20,733 nucleotides of DNA, from assembly GCA_004151065.3 (NCBI GenBank), contig NWUY0300006229.1, forward strand, positions 12,845 through 33,577, read 5' to 3'. This DNA comes from Larix sibirica. Its lineage: Eukaryota > Streptophyta > Pinopsida > Pinales > Pinaceae. The notes below the pieces were generated by a model, which was given only the letters and a program-made list of their open reading frames with translations, was not told the origin of the DNA and made no database searches. Within the stretch, counting starts at the first letter, position 1. Each line of letters starts with the position of its first letter. Positions 1-9,355 of this stretch are shown one piece after another. Both the position numbers and the translations under genes were made by a program.

Positions 1-552
1 CTGAGCTAGGTGAACACTTTTTGGGTGTTAACAGGTATAACATATGGTTATCTATAATTGTAACTATACCCTTCATCGCGTAATCCATCTTCTTGTACCT
101 ATTGGTTTGCACCTTGTGTGTTCGGATGATGCACCCAAATCCATGCCCATCATTTGGGTAATTGAAAGAGCATTGATGTGTACTATGGTGGTTTTATCAC
201 CAAGAATTGTGATAAAGAAGGTGGTGGTTTGATAGTACTTGACACATAGATTTATGATTTAAGGGAAAAGGTAAAGCATTGAGGACAATGTATTATGAAA
301 ATCTAGAATCCCAGAGAGTAATTTGTGGTTGGCCTGAGGTGTATTTCCCATAGGCGGAACCAATGAGATGTTTAGGAGATGTGTTTGTTGTATGAGGGGT
401 GGTGACACTAGCAAGTTCAGAAACTAAGGGGTGACCTTGATATGAAGATATTCCATTGGTATCAAAGTGGTTTCTAGTAAATGAGATGAGGAACTTCTAG
501 AGGTAGTGCCTTTTCTAGCTTAAGGAACAATGACATACATTCTAGGAAAACA

Positions 553-572
553 GGGGAGGGGAGGGGGGAAGG
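553..572 (+). repeat. G-run cluster
   Basis: Three adjacent G runs of 4, 4 and 6 bases are each separated by a single A, and a further GG follows after AA. Three long runs are one short of a standard three-tier G-quadruplex motif, although a two-tier fold would fit. No gene is seen next to it, so no regulatory role can be assigned. Confidence 0.5.
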
Positions 573-1435
573 AATTCAACAATGGTGAGTATAACAGAGA
601 GATAGGCTTACCACTCTTTTTAAATTAAATTGGATCAGTTGTATGTTATAGAACACTTCCTTGGTAATTCAAAGAAAAAATCACTTCAGTGAAGTCACTG
701 ACACATGGTCGATGATGTTCTATGCTCAATTTACATTTTCTTGGGAGGTTCTATAGAAATCTTTGTCAATTGAGTTCTCTTGTTATAGCTATAGGATCAA
801 ATCTATTATGCGTTTGAAACCTAATCCATTAGGTGAATATGGAGAGTCATCGAGATTCAAAGAGACATCTTGGAATGTGAAACCAAGAGTCACTATGTTG
901 TATTTATATTGATATTCCATTAATGGAAAATATTGCATCACACGCATCTTTCATTGGGTGTTCCAATAGTGGTATCTAATCCTTATAATTCTTAGGGCCT
1001 CTTGTCTACTCCTTTTTTCCTTGATTCTATTAGAGCTTTCCCTTTATTGCATAATTCCTCCTTTATTTCTTGTCGCTCTTCAATCCTATCGCATCAATTC
1101 TAAGATCTTCCCTCCTGAAGACTTGTGCACTGCAAATTTATCTCAACATTCTCCCTCTCAATTGAGTGTGTTGAGAATCCTCCTTCCCTCATCCTCTCTC
1201 TATGTTCAATATGAGCATTGATATGAGTATGGTGGTCGTGGCCTGAGCATCAAATTGTTGCATACCACTTACATCTTTTCTATCTATTTGACATACTCAA
1301 TACCTTTTCTTTGTATGGCTATAGTGGTCACCATTTTCTTATGATTAGCTGTGAAATTAATAATGGCGCATTTATCTCTTCCTGAGGAATTAATGGTAGT
1401 ATTTCCCTCAATCGCGAACCAACTCCAACTATGTT

Positions 1436-1474
1436 CATCCTATGTAAGTCTCTGTGTGTGCATCCTATGTAAGT
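1436..1474 (+). repeat. 14-bp direct repeat, two copies
   Basis: The 14-mer CATCCTATGTAAGT occurs exactly at 1436-1449 and again at 1461-1474, with an 11-bp spacer. The spacer contains a short TG run. This could be replication slippage or the footprint of a small insertion. No function is implied. Confidence 0.7.
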
Positions 1475-3141
1475 GGAGACACCCATTTTGGATCTATGCA
1501 TGAAGGTATTGTTTTATCTCTGGTGATATACCTACATTGTGATAGACCTGTGTATTGCGTCCCTCACCTATAGTTGTATGGGGTATGTCCCCTCCAATAG
1601 TATTGACTCAAAATCCTAAGTGTATTATGTTTCCCACGTATAGCTTGCGACCAATGGATTCATGGTATATGTGTGTTACCTCTGCATATTCACCTCCATG
1701 AAAAGTCCTAAATCCTATATTTCAATCCTATTTTATATATCTTAGTGTCCATTTTAAAAGAAGTGTAAATCTGTTTTCAACATATTGTCATCTATGTTTC
1801 CAGGAAAAACCCTTTTTGATGAGTCCAAGACCTATGCTTCCTATGACCATGTAGTCCACCTTAAGTTTTCAATTCAATCTAAGATATTCTCCCTTGTATC
1901 ACAACAGTAAAATTTAGTTACAACAATTTCCTTTCTTTTGTCAGGAAACCATGTCCAACATGTCCACAACCTCGACATCTGTGGTGACTCCATATTGTTT
2001 TGATAAACTAAGTTCTCTAAACTTGGATAGTGGTATAAGGGGGGATATTGTATCTTCCCAAAGCTTCTTCTATGTTAGCATATATTTATCCTTATGAACA
2101 TGGATGATAATTACATGGTATCCTATGTCGAAAATATGATTGGTATTAGTTTTATTTTCGGTGACTCCAATAGTCCCCATCTTTCCTTGGGGATTTATTT
2201 ATCTGTTTCTTATCTATTCATGTTTGGAGTTTCGAGGTTTAGTCACAACGAACTTCTCATCACCTTTCAGTGTTGGAGGACTCCATACTTTTGACCTTCT
2301 ATTAGAGAGAAGTTTGATCTCTCTAATCAATCTTGGTAGAGAATCATCCAACATTCATAGAGAATATTTTGTACATTTTCAATATTAAATAGTAGTTTAG
2401 AATTTTGTAAGATAAGTTCAAATGTAAAATCTTGCAGAAACATGGGTGGGAAATAAAAGGCATGGAATATCGAGAGACCTCACTTATTATGTATTCATTT
2501 TTAGTTTTTTTGTTTCTGTAGTTGTTGGGCCCCTATTTTGGCATGCTCTCTGACATCCATAAACCCCATTTTTGCTCATATTCCCTTCAATGACCAATTT
2601 TTCCACCCCTTTTTGATCCTTATGTCCTAAATTGCACTCAATGCGCTCTTGGGTTATGATGTAACACTTATTTCCTTGTACTTGCACTTTCTTTCTTTAG
2701 TGAATTAAAATAAATTAAAATTTCTCTTTGGTTAATGATATTACCAGATTAGGTTCTTGCAGTATCCTGCTAGTTCTGGTAATTCCCTCAACGATTGGGA
2801 TACTTCTGATCTTCATGGATCAAAGAGGAAACATGGGTTTTGAAAGGAATTATACCGACATGGTTTTATGTTGTCCATATTTGCACGAGCTTTACCCATG
2901 ACCTTCCATTTCGAGATTTACGACATGGTCAATCGATCCTGTAGCACGAGAACATGAGATTACAATTCATGCTTTGTTCATGAAATATTCTGAAAAGGAT
3001 GGGTCATTTTCCCTTAGCTATTTTTATTTAGTTGTTATCAAATTTATATCAAGGGAGTTTTGAAGTACAATTTTTTTTATTTAAGCCTATTATTTATTAG
3101 TGTAATTTGGACAAAATATCGACGAAATCAAATGGAGTCTA

Positions 3142-3606
3142 GTGATAAAAACATGGAACATTCCTGATCATTTCAAAAAATTATATGCTTCAGTGTTATT
3201 TCAAATAAAAGGATCAATTAGAGGGAAATATATTACTATTTCTATTGGTCCCGTTGAACACAATAATTATATTAGTGTTGAATTTGCTAATGAGTTAGAG
3301 ATTCCAGATTCAAATATAGGTGAAAGGTTAGAATTTTGGAATAAGAAAGAGTACGGAATAAGTAATTTACAACTAAACATTGGAGATTATACCGACGTCT
3401 CACAATTCATAGTTAGATCCTTATGGAGCAGTGACAGTGACCTAATTTTGGGATTAGCTTGGATAGAAACATTGGGGACTTTTATCTTAAATGATGAAAA
3501 TAAGTTTCTGACATTTTATTATAAGAAGAAGAAAATCACATTAGAGGACATTAAAATGAAGAGATATTCAGAATTTGCATCATCTAAAGACTTTAAAGAT
3601 ATATGA
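3142..3606 (+). CDS. Open retropepsin-like domain (part of the broken gene)
   Basis: This is the intact 154-codon part of the broken gene. It contains the whole recognisable protease-like fold and ends in a basic stretch (YYKKKKITLEDIKMKR, about residues 126-141) that leads into the coiled coil. The first stop is TGA, one C-to-T step from CGA. No signal peptide or transmembrane segment is visible. Retropepsin-like domains without the catalytic Asp are known in plant genomes, but I cannot name a specific family. Whether this short frame is ever translated cannot be judged from the sequence. It has no visible promoter and no neighbouring integrase or reverse transcriptase that would place it in a complete element. 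Confidence 0.4.
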   Translation: MIKTWNIPDHFKKLYASVLFQIKGSIRGKYITISIGPVEHNNYISVEFANELEIPDSNIGERLEFWNKKEYGISNLQLNIGDYTDVSQFIVRSLWSSDSDLILGLAWIETLGTFILNDENKFLTFYYKKKKITLEDIKMKRYSEFASSKDFKDI

Positions 3607-3817
3607 GAGGTGATTTCACGAGAAAATGAGAAGTCAATATAGAGGATACAGAAAGAATTCGAAAAAGTTGTCATGGACAAAGAAGAAGATATCTCTGATG
3701 TAAGAGATCATAATAAAAAATTACTTGTTCAAATCAAGAAGACAAAGGATAGAACCTAGTGCAACCAAAAGTTAGAAGAGGAGATTCAAGATCCCCAGAA
3801 AAAATTATTGGGAAAAG

Positions 3818-4088
3818 AAGAAGAAAATCCTTCCTTGAAGAAGGTTAATGTGGAATTGCTAGAACAAATAAAAAGGTTAAGAGAAGAAGAGCAAGAGAAT
3901 CAAGATACTCAAAAGGAATTCAACAAGTCAAACTATAAGGAAGAACTCTTATGATTAAGAATACATAATCCAAGGACGAAGAAAGCTCTTCCTTAAAAAG
4001 GGTTAATGAGGAATTGCTAGAGCAAATAAAAAGCTTAAAAGAAAGTCAAACTACAAGGAAGAACTCTTATGCTTAAGAAGACATAATC
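3818..4088 (+). repeat. Diverged tandem duplication in coiled-coil tail
   Basis: Copy 1 (about 3818-3970) and copy 2 (about 3977-4088) share the same ordered blocks. These are a GAAGAA...TTCCTT start, a block GGTTAATG-GGAATTGCTAGA-CAAATAAAAAG, and a block GTCAAACTA-AAGGAAGAACTCTTATG. Copy 2 lacks about 40 bp in the middle, and this deletion helps explain the change of frame there. At the stop codon in copy 1 (TGA, 3952) copy 2 has TGC (4070), so that stop probably arose from a Cys codon. Confidence 0.75.
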
Positions 4089-4282
4089 AAGACTTACTTA
4101 TACAAGTTAAAAAGCTAAAACATGATAAGAAATATTTACACGAAGAGTTAAATCGCAAAGGATCATTAATCGACAAGGAAACGATTATTGGCCCAATAGA
4201 GAAGTCATCAGACGCTCAAATTCAAACACCAAAAGAAGGAACCAATACAGAGTCAATCAACGCTCAAATTNACATGGTGTAA

Positions 4283-5882
4283 ACACTTTTGGAGTAACCC
4301 CGAAACCAAACATATGTGATATGTCTTGAGTTATCAAAGTTGTCCGCGTTGAAAGATACAAATTGATTATGCCTTGGAGAGAGAGTTAAGGACAAATTAC
4401 TAACCAACTATGACTTTACATTAAATGCTGACTGCCATAATCATTTTGATCACTCATGACATATCACATGGCAAACTTCTTGGATTCTTGGCCTTAAAAC
4501 CAACTTAGTTCTTTTCCAGTCCATTTACAGACTTAAGTCGACTTCATCTTCTTATCTCTTTCAGAACCAGACTTGGTACTTGACCCATTTTAACTCACAA
4601 TCTTGCACAAAATCCAGTCCCAAGGAATTTTGATGGACACATAAAAGCCAAAAGAATGCCTAAATAATGCACAATATATCCTAGTGGAATGAAATTCCAT
4701 TTCCTATTAACCCAAGCAGGCAATTCTTGTTGCCTGATGATGATTGTCTCGCTCATGATGGCTCCTACAGCTGTAGAGAAGGTGTCAAGGCAATGGAATG
4801 TACCTTTGATGGTATCAGGTAGATAATTTTCAAGTGAGAGGAGAGTCATCAACAAAATGCATATATAGTAATTTCTCACCATCAAGAATCAAGATCCCTC
4901 GAATTTGACCTTGAAAACGAGCAACTTAAAAAGCATAACCTAATGTGGACAGACAAGATAAAAAGGACTGCTTATGCTTAGGAATTTTAGGAGGAATAAT
5001 ACAACTGACAGACTGCTGAACGACAAGGTGGCCAGCATCACATCCACTGGAAGAAAAAATACTTTGGAAATGTGCACAGAAACTGGCCTTTATTTGATCC
5101 TGTTTGTCAGCGAGATTGCCAACCCAATTTTTAGTTGCATGGAGCTTCTCAGAACTTAGAAGCTTCTTTCCTTTTCAAATAGTGAATGTACATCCTTATA
5201 GCATCATAACAATCTTGTCCCAGTTGTGCTATGCTTGGTTCCCCCCTTGGCTATGCATTCAATCGGATTGCATGGCAAATCATGTAGGATATCCAACTTT
5301 TGTAGAGGTTGAGGTTAATTTTACTTGGGTTGTATGGCACTGTCATTGACCATATGTGCACGCCTGTGTACAAAGGTTTCAGGAATCCCTTAAAAGTCAT
5401 GGTCGTATATGAAATGGGAAGTTTGAATTGTTCAAATGTTTTTGGATTTTCACTGAATTTGGTACTATGGTCCAAATATATTTGCTTGATTACGAAGCCT
5501 CCAACTGAAATCTCTGCATTGTTGTTTCTGTCCTGTATCCTTCAAGCTGTGGTTTTTATGGACTTCTCTTCTGTAAAAGCTAATAGTTAGTCTGGTAATA
5601 TTGCATTCTACGTCGTCGTTTAAAGAGGAAATTTTGTACATGGTCTTGTATATTGCAATTGAAGCAAAGGAAAATTAGATGATTTTTAATTTTTTTATCT
5701 TGTTTAGCAAGTAAATCTTATACGGTCTTTGTAATCTTGTTTAAATAACAACTGATATTCAATATTATTATATTTATCTTAGCATCATTGCTGTTTACTG
5801 TTTTTAGTCACTTATTTTCTTCACTCGTCATTTATATATGTTTGACGGGGTGACCTTTTGTTGGTTTTTATCATGACATTAG
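4283..5882. other. Unassigned, partly upstream intron of the MBD/zinc-finger gene
   Basis: I recognise no gene here. Short frames on both strands lack family motifs. The last part, ending TCATGACATTAG at 5882, reads as a splice acceptor with a T-rich tract, so at least the right-hand part should be intron. I looked for the missing first half of the MBD domain in all plus-strand frames and did not find it. The upstream exons are therefore probably further 5', outside the window, or too diverged to see. Confidence 0.45.
4595..4885 (-). other. Unrecognised 96-codon frame, hydrophobic
   Basis: This minus-strand frame runs from ATG at 4885 to a TGA at 4595. It has hydrophobic stretches at about residues 5-17 and 66-82 and a run of Trp, Pro and aromatic residues (ELPAWVNRKWNFIPLG, about 54-69). 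That is more protein-like than most frames in this window. I do not recognise the family, see no neighbouring exons, and cannot exclude chance. It could be a fragment of a membrane-protein gene carried inside a repeat. Confidence 0.2.
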
Positions 5883-7461
5883 TCCTGATGGGAAGCAATT
5901 TGCTTCCTGTCGAGAAGTTTCTGCATATTTCCTTTCAAATAATCATCATTCTTCTACTGGGGAAGTAGCAGCACCAGAAACTCCTTGTCATACAGATTCA
6001 GATAATGGTCTTCTAAATGTGACAGCTGGCATGGTAAGTTCATAGTGCCATCTATCTCTTTGATCTAGAGTTGTGATTTTACATTCTATCCACTGCTTCC
6101 ATCAAACTTCACATGCCTGATTAGCCAATCTGAACATGATTTCCTAAGTGTTTACTTATGCATGCAGCCTAAAGAGGATACAATTGGAGCGGATCAATTG
6201 ATGCAGCAAGAGGGGGGAGATGCGATCTTAACAAGCTCATCAAACACGGGAAAAGATACAGAACAACATTCTACGGGATTCAATAGTTCTGGTGTGCCTG
6301 GGACTGGAAAAGAAAGGACAGGGCAAGTGGACAGATCTGTGGAGACTGTGGATATAGTTGGCAATACTAAAAAAGGCAACAATCTGAACAGCCAGAATAC
6401 TCCAATGAATTGTAAAAAATGCAATGTAATATTTAGTAATAGGAGTACTTTCATGGCTCATTTGACCATTCACCATGTTAAAAAAACAAAAATACTTGAT
6501 GATAAAGCAATTGAGAGCGGTGCAAATATGAACAATGAGAAAAGTATTCACCATGTTAGAAAAAAGAAGAAACTTGCTAATAAAGCAATAGAGTACAGTG
6601 CAATTATGAAAAATGGGAAATATGAATGTCAAATTTGTCACAAAGCCTTTTCTGAGAGGAATCGCTATACTGGTCATATTGGTGTACATGCAAGGAAAAA
6701 TACAAAAAAACCACAAGTTCCCTTGGAACAAACTGAAGTTCCCCTGGAACAAACTGCTACTGAAACTAAAGGTGCTCTGGATGATAAGGAAACTTCTAAT
6801 GTCAAACCAGAAAGGGATGTCAAAGTAGAAGATACCGAGGAGAGTTTGGAAAACACTGCTACTGTAGCACGGGAAGGTATTTCAAATACATTTCTCGAAT
6901 ATTTGGGTGCAGCCTCTGGAGAGAATAACTTGGCTGCTTCAAATATTGGAGGATTTCTTGGTAGCTTAGGTTCAGAATCTGGAAAGGTATGTTTTACTCT
7001 CCAACATGTTTCTTCTGAGTTGAGGTTGTTGCTATCTTGTTAATTTCTAACTTATGTTTTCCTGGTTTTAGGATCAGGCAAAATTCACTGCAGGAAATGA
7101 AAAATTTGATGGTATCTCGGACTTTGGAAAGATCCCAATGTACATGCCATCACCCAAGTTTTCTTTTGGAACTGGTCAAGATGCAAACAGTGCTATGGGT
7201 GCACCAATCGAATTAGGTTTAGATGGAGATGAGTTGCACCAGGTAGGGGTCCCACCAGACCAATTTGGATGGGATCCATTTTTATCTGAAAGAGAAAATA
7301 ATTCCTCTCAGTTCAGTGTATGCATTTGGTGCAACACAGAATTCAGTCATGATGGCATTGATCAGGATCAACAGGCTGATTCTGTGGGATTCATATGTCC
7401 AGTCTGCAAGACTAAAATTTCAGGGCAGGTTGAGATGGACAATGAACTTGAAAAAGTGTGA
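5883..7461 (+). CDS. MBD-like / C2H2 zinc-finger protein, 3' exons
   Basis: Three coding exons join in phase: 5883-6033, 6168-6986 and 7072-7461 (stop TGA 7459-7461). The first exon enters with one base of a split codon, so an upstream exon is missing and the protein is N-terminally partial here (about 452 codons seen). Exon 1 begins SPDGKQFASCREVSAYFL, which matches the C-terminal half of a methyl-CpG-binding domain (plant MBDs read roughly sPxGkxFRSkxEVxxYL). Exon 2 has two C2H2 fingers of the form C-x2-C-x12-H-x3-H (6411-6473 and 6627-6689), with basic linkers and a 26-residue tandem duplication between them. An acidic Glu/Thr-rich region follows. Exon 3 carries CIWC (7321-7332) and CPVC (7396-7407), 21 residues apart, a probable zinc ribbon near the C terminus. 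Inferred role: a nuclear DNA- or chromatin-binding protein. It resembles plant MBD8-type proteins from memory, but this assignment is not certain. The frame is clean, so the gene looks functional. Confidence 0.8.
6034..6167 (+). other. Intron, 134 bp
   Basis: The donor is ATG|GTAAGT at 6034 and the acceptor is TGCATGCAG|CCT ending at 6167. Both sides are in phase 0, so splicing joins ...TAGM to PKED.... The intron has in-frame stops if retained (TAG at 6043). The upstream-looking ATG at 6162 lies in the acceptor, so it should not be taken as the start of the protein. Confidence 0.8.
6468..6623 (+). repeat. 78-bp in-frame tandem duplication (26 residues)
   Basis: Unit 1 (6468-6545) and unit 2 (6546-6623) both begin ATTCACCATGTTA and encode IHHV[KR]K-K-L--KAIE-A-M-NGK/NEK-like segments, 26 residues each. 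Unit 1 starts with the final His residues of zinc finger 1, so the duplication copied the end of that finger plus its linker. Unit 2 therefore has an orphan HH without the upstream Cys pair. The duplication keeps the frame. Confidence 0.85.
6717..6758 (+). repeat. 21-bp in-frame tandem repeat (VPLEQT)
   Basis: Two adjacent 21-bp units (6717-6737 and 6738-6758) encode VPLEQTE and VPLEQTA. They lie just after the second zinc finger, in the linker to the acidic region. Only a few bases differ, so the duplication is recent or under constraint. Confidence 0.85.
6987..7071 (+). other. Intron, 85 bp
   Basis: The donor is GGAAAG|GTATGT at 6987 and the acceptor is CCTGGTTTTAG|GATCAG, ending at 7071. 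Both sides are phase 0. Retention would give 18 extra codons and then a stop at 7041, cutting off the C-terminal zinc ribbon. The short size is normal for plant introns. Confidence 0.8.
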
Positions 7462-8919
7462 TTTTTTGGATTCTCCTTTATGGGATCAAAGTGTATATGC
7501 ATGGTATCGTAATATGCCTGAAAACTTTAAGTCCCTTGTTTGCAAATGGAATTTACTCGCATTAACATGTATTGGTACGTTGCCTGGTTTTTGGATGAAT
7601 TTGGGATGATTTAGGTGGGGACTTAGAGAAACATAGAGATTCATTAGTAAGTCGTACTAGCATGAGCACATCTTCAATTTTTAGATTCTGGGTAAATTTT
7701 TACATAAGTGATTTGTTTAAATCTATTATGAAATAGTAGCCACGCACCTCTTCTTCTTCACCTCAATTGTTTCTCTATTCCAAAGCAAAGAGTTGGCTGC
7801 TGCAGTTTGAGATGCTGTAGCTTGTCGTTAAATTATGGTAGTTTGTTTACCTTTTGTTGTTATGGACGCATCTACATTCTCATGATTGCCTTTATTGCAA
7901 ATCCAAAGGCTTTTATTTTGACCCTGCCATTATTGCAGAGAAAATCCCTTTCGATTCTCGTCTTTGACTTACCATTGATAATGATGTCCATGCTCTTGTT
8001 GCATGGCAGGATTCAATAGGATGTAGGGGTTATTGTAACTGTGGCAGCATTTGTTGAAGTTTGGTTTGTAGCAATTACATGTTCATTATTTGCAAGATTT
8101 AGTGTGCATGAGAATGATGTCCATATCAAGGGGCAGGCAAGAAAGAGTACTCTTCTTTTTCACAATGTCTTAGGAAGTTGGTTATATGATGTTATTGACT
8201 GCAATATAAAATGTGTTGCTATTATTTTGCATCTTTAATACTCCCATGTTTCAGTTTGATCATTTTCTGGATTTCTTTTACTAGTTAATATTTTTTTGCC
8301 ATCCTAATCGTTTAGAAGGAATAGAGTGCACTTATTGCACTGAAGGAAGATTATCACTACAAAGTTGTCAGTGAAACCTTCTTGTCTTTTCCGCATTTGC
8401 ATTTTCTTGTTCTTCTTTAGATTTTTTGCCTTTAACCCTTGTGCTTGCCATTAGCATTTCTATACTGCCTTGCGACAATCCTGATCCCCTTTTGTTGTAA
8501 ACCAATTTTTAATGTATCAGTTTAATATATGCTTAAACTGCTCTCTACTGTCGGGATAACCTTTTTCGAAATGTGGTGGTTTCTGCAATCACTAGGTTTG
8601 GAGTCAGTGTCAGGTATCTAGTTGTGTTTGGCGAGGAGGCTGTTAATGTTACAGATCGCCCAATCTAAAAACAATAGATTTATATTGTACTATTAACTAA
8701 TGTATTCAATTTTTCATAACGTTTTTGGTTTTATATGGTTCTAACTCTTGCCTGGCTGTATTTCAATTTATTTTTTGTTGTGTCCCGAGTGTTTGACATA
8801 GTGTTCGACAAAGATTACTATACCTGTGGTTTAAAACCAGGGAAAATGCACCTACCAGGGATTTTAAATGGCTATTGAAAATGGCCTTACCTTGTCAATC
8901 ACTGTCCTTGCTTCAATGG
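7462..8919 (+). other. Probable 3' UTR and downstream flank, no gene seen
   Basis: After the stop, the sequence is T-rich on the plus strand with only short frames, as expected of a plant 3' UTR and flank. I do not see a canonical AATAAA close to the stop, so the cleavage site cannot be placed. A small inverted repeat, TGGTTT-A-AAACCA, lies near 8830. No RNA gene was recognised. Confidence 0.45.
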
Positions 8920-9355
8920 TAAAATGCAATGTAAACTCTAGGAGCAAAGTAAATGTTTTGCATTTAGTTACTAGAATTTAGATTGTATTGCTTTTTAATT
9001 GTTATAATTAGGGAGTAAGCTAGAATATCGATGATTTGCACCTTTCCGGTGAGTTTTGTCAGAATCTGGCAATGTGATTATTTGTTGACATTGTGATTTT
9101 GATTGCAGAAATGGGTCCAGCACCCTCGATTACCCCTGGGGTATCCTGATTATGCAATTCCAACAACCTAAAACTGCCATTTCAACAATTCCTGCCACTT
9201 ATTGGTCGGAAAACTCACCGGATAGTTGGTGCAAATCGTCAATGTTTTAGCTTACACCTATAATGAGTAGCAATATTCGATTACAACTAAAAATTTAGTA
9301 TAGCAAAAATACAAAAAAAATGTTGTATCGCTCCAATAAGTATACATCTCATAAA
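8920..9355. repeat. Long diverged palindrome (foldback / MITE-like)
   Basis: The two halves are imperfect inverted copies around a near-perfect 13-bp palindrome, TACCCCTGGGGTA at 9131-9143. Matched pairs lie at nearly constant distance from the centre. GTAAGCT (9015-9021) pairs with AGCTTAC (9249-9255), and GATTTGCACC (9033-9042) with GGTGCAAATC (9228-9237). CCGGTGAGTTTT (9046-9057) pairs with AAAACTCACCGG (9210-9221). TTTTGC (8956-8961) pairs with GCAAAA (9303-9308), and GGAGC (8941-8945) with GCTCC (9330-9334). Similarity fades outward, so the ends are approximate and no target duplication could be fixed. This is typical of foldback elements or MITEs. Transcripts through it would form a long hairpin, a possible small-RNA source. 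Confidence 0.75.

Larger units (their letters stand above)
1..3105. other. Gene-poor stretch, no gene recognised
   Basis: No open frame longer than about 80 codons looks like a known protein here. The composition is AT-rich, with long T/C-rich runs between about 960 and 1250. I see no long terminal repeat borders, no reverse transcriptase or integrase motifs, and no tRNA. A G-run cluster (553-572), a 14-bp direct repeat (1436-1474) and a weak gag-like zinc knuckle remnant on the minus strand (1936-1977) are the only local signals. The stretch is probably old, fragmented retrotransposon DNA, but that is inference. Confidence 0.5.
3106..4282 (+). pseudogene. Retropepsin-like protein with coiled-coil tail, degenerate
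   Basis: The frame is open from 3106, after a TAA at 3103, to a TGA at 3604. The first Met-like start is uncertain: GTG at 3142 is only a lower bound, and the 5' end may be missing. Counting from 3142, residues 18-135 read like a Ty3/gypsy-type aspartic protease fold. A beta-hairpin start (LFQIKG) comes first, then a segment ending HNNYIS at 40-45, then DLILGLAWIETLG at 100-112. The catalytic D-[ST]-G triad is absent: the place reads SIGPVEHN, so the domain should be inactive as a protease. Past 3606 the same frame gives Lys/Glu/Gln-rich coiled-coil sequence broken by stops at 3604, 3640, 3757, 3952 and 3994. The reading then changes frame, and a clean 79-codon stretch runs from 4043 to a TAA at 4280. 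An unresolved base lies at 4271. It is either a retrotransposon gag-protease relict or a domesticated retropepsin-like gene that has since decayed. Confidence 0.6.

Noticed and set aside
6162-6167. ATG at 6162 as the start of the zinc-finger protein
   Set aside because: It lies in the splice acceptor TGCATGCAG. The upstream exon 5883-6033 joins in phase and matches an MBD domain, so this ATG is intronic.
6194-6752. Two minus-strand frames (86 and 170 codons) opposite the zinc-finger exon
   Set aside because: They are antisense to a clearly coding exon with zinc-finger motifs and splice sites in phase; their Phe/Ile/Leu-rich composition is what antisense of Lys/Asn/Glu-rich coding sequence gives.
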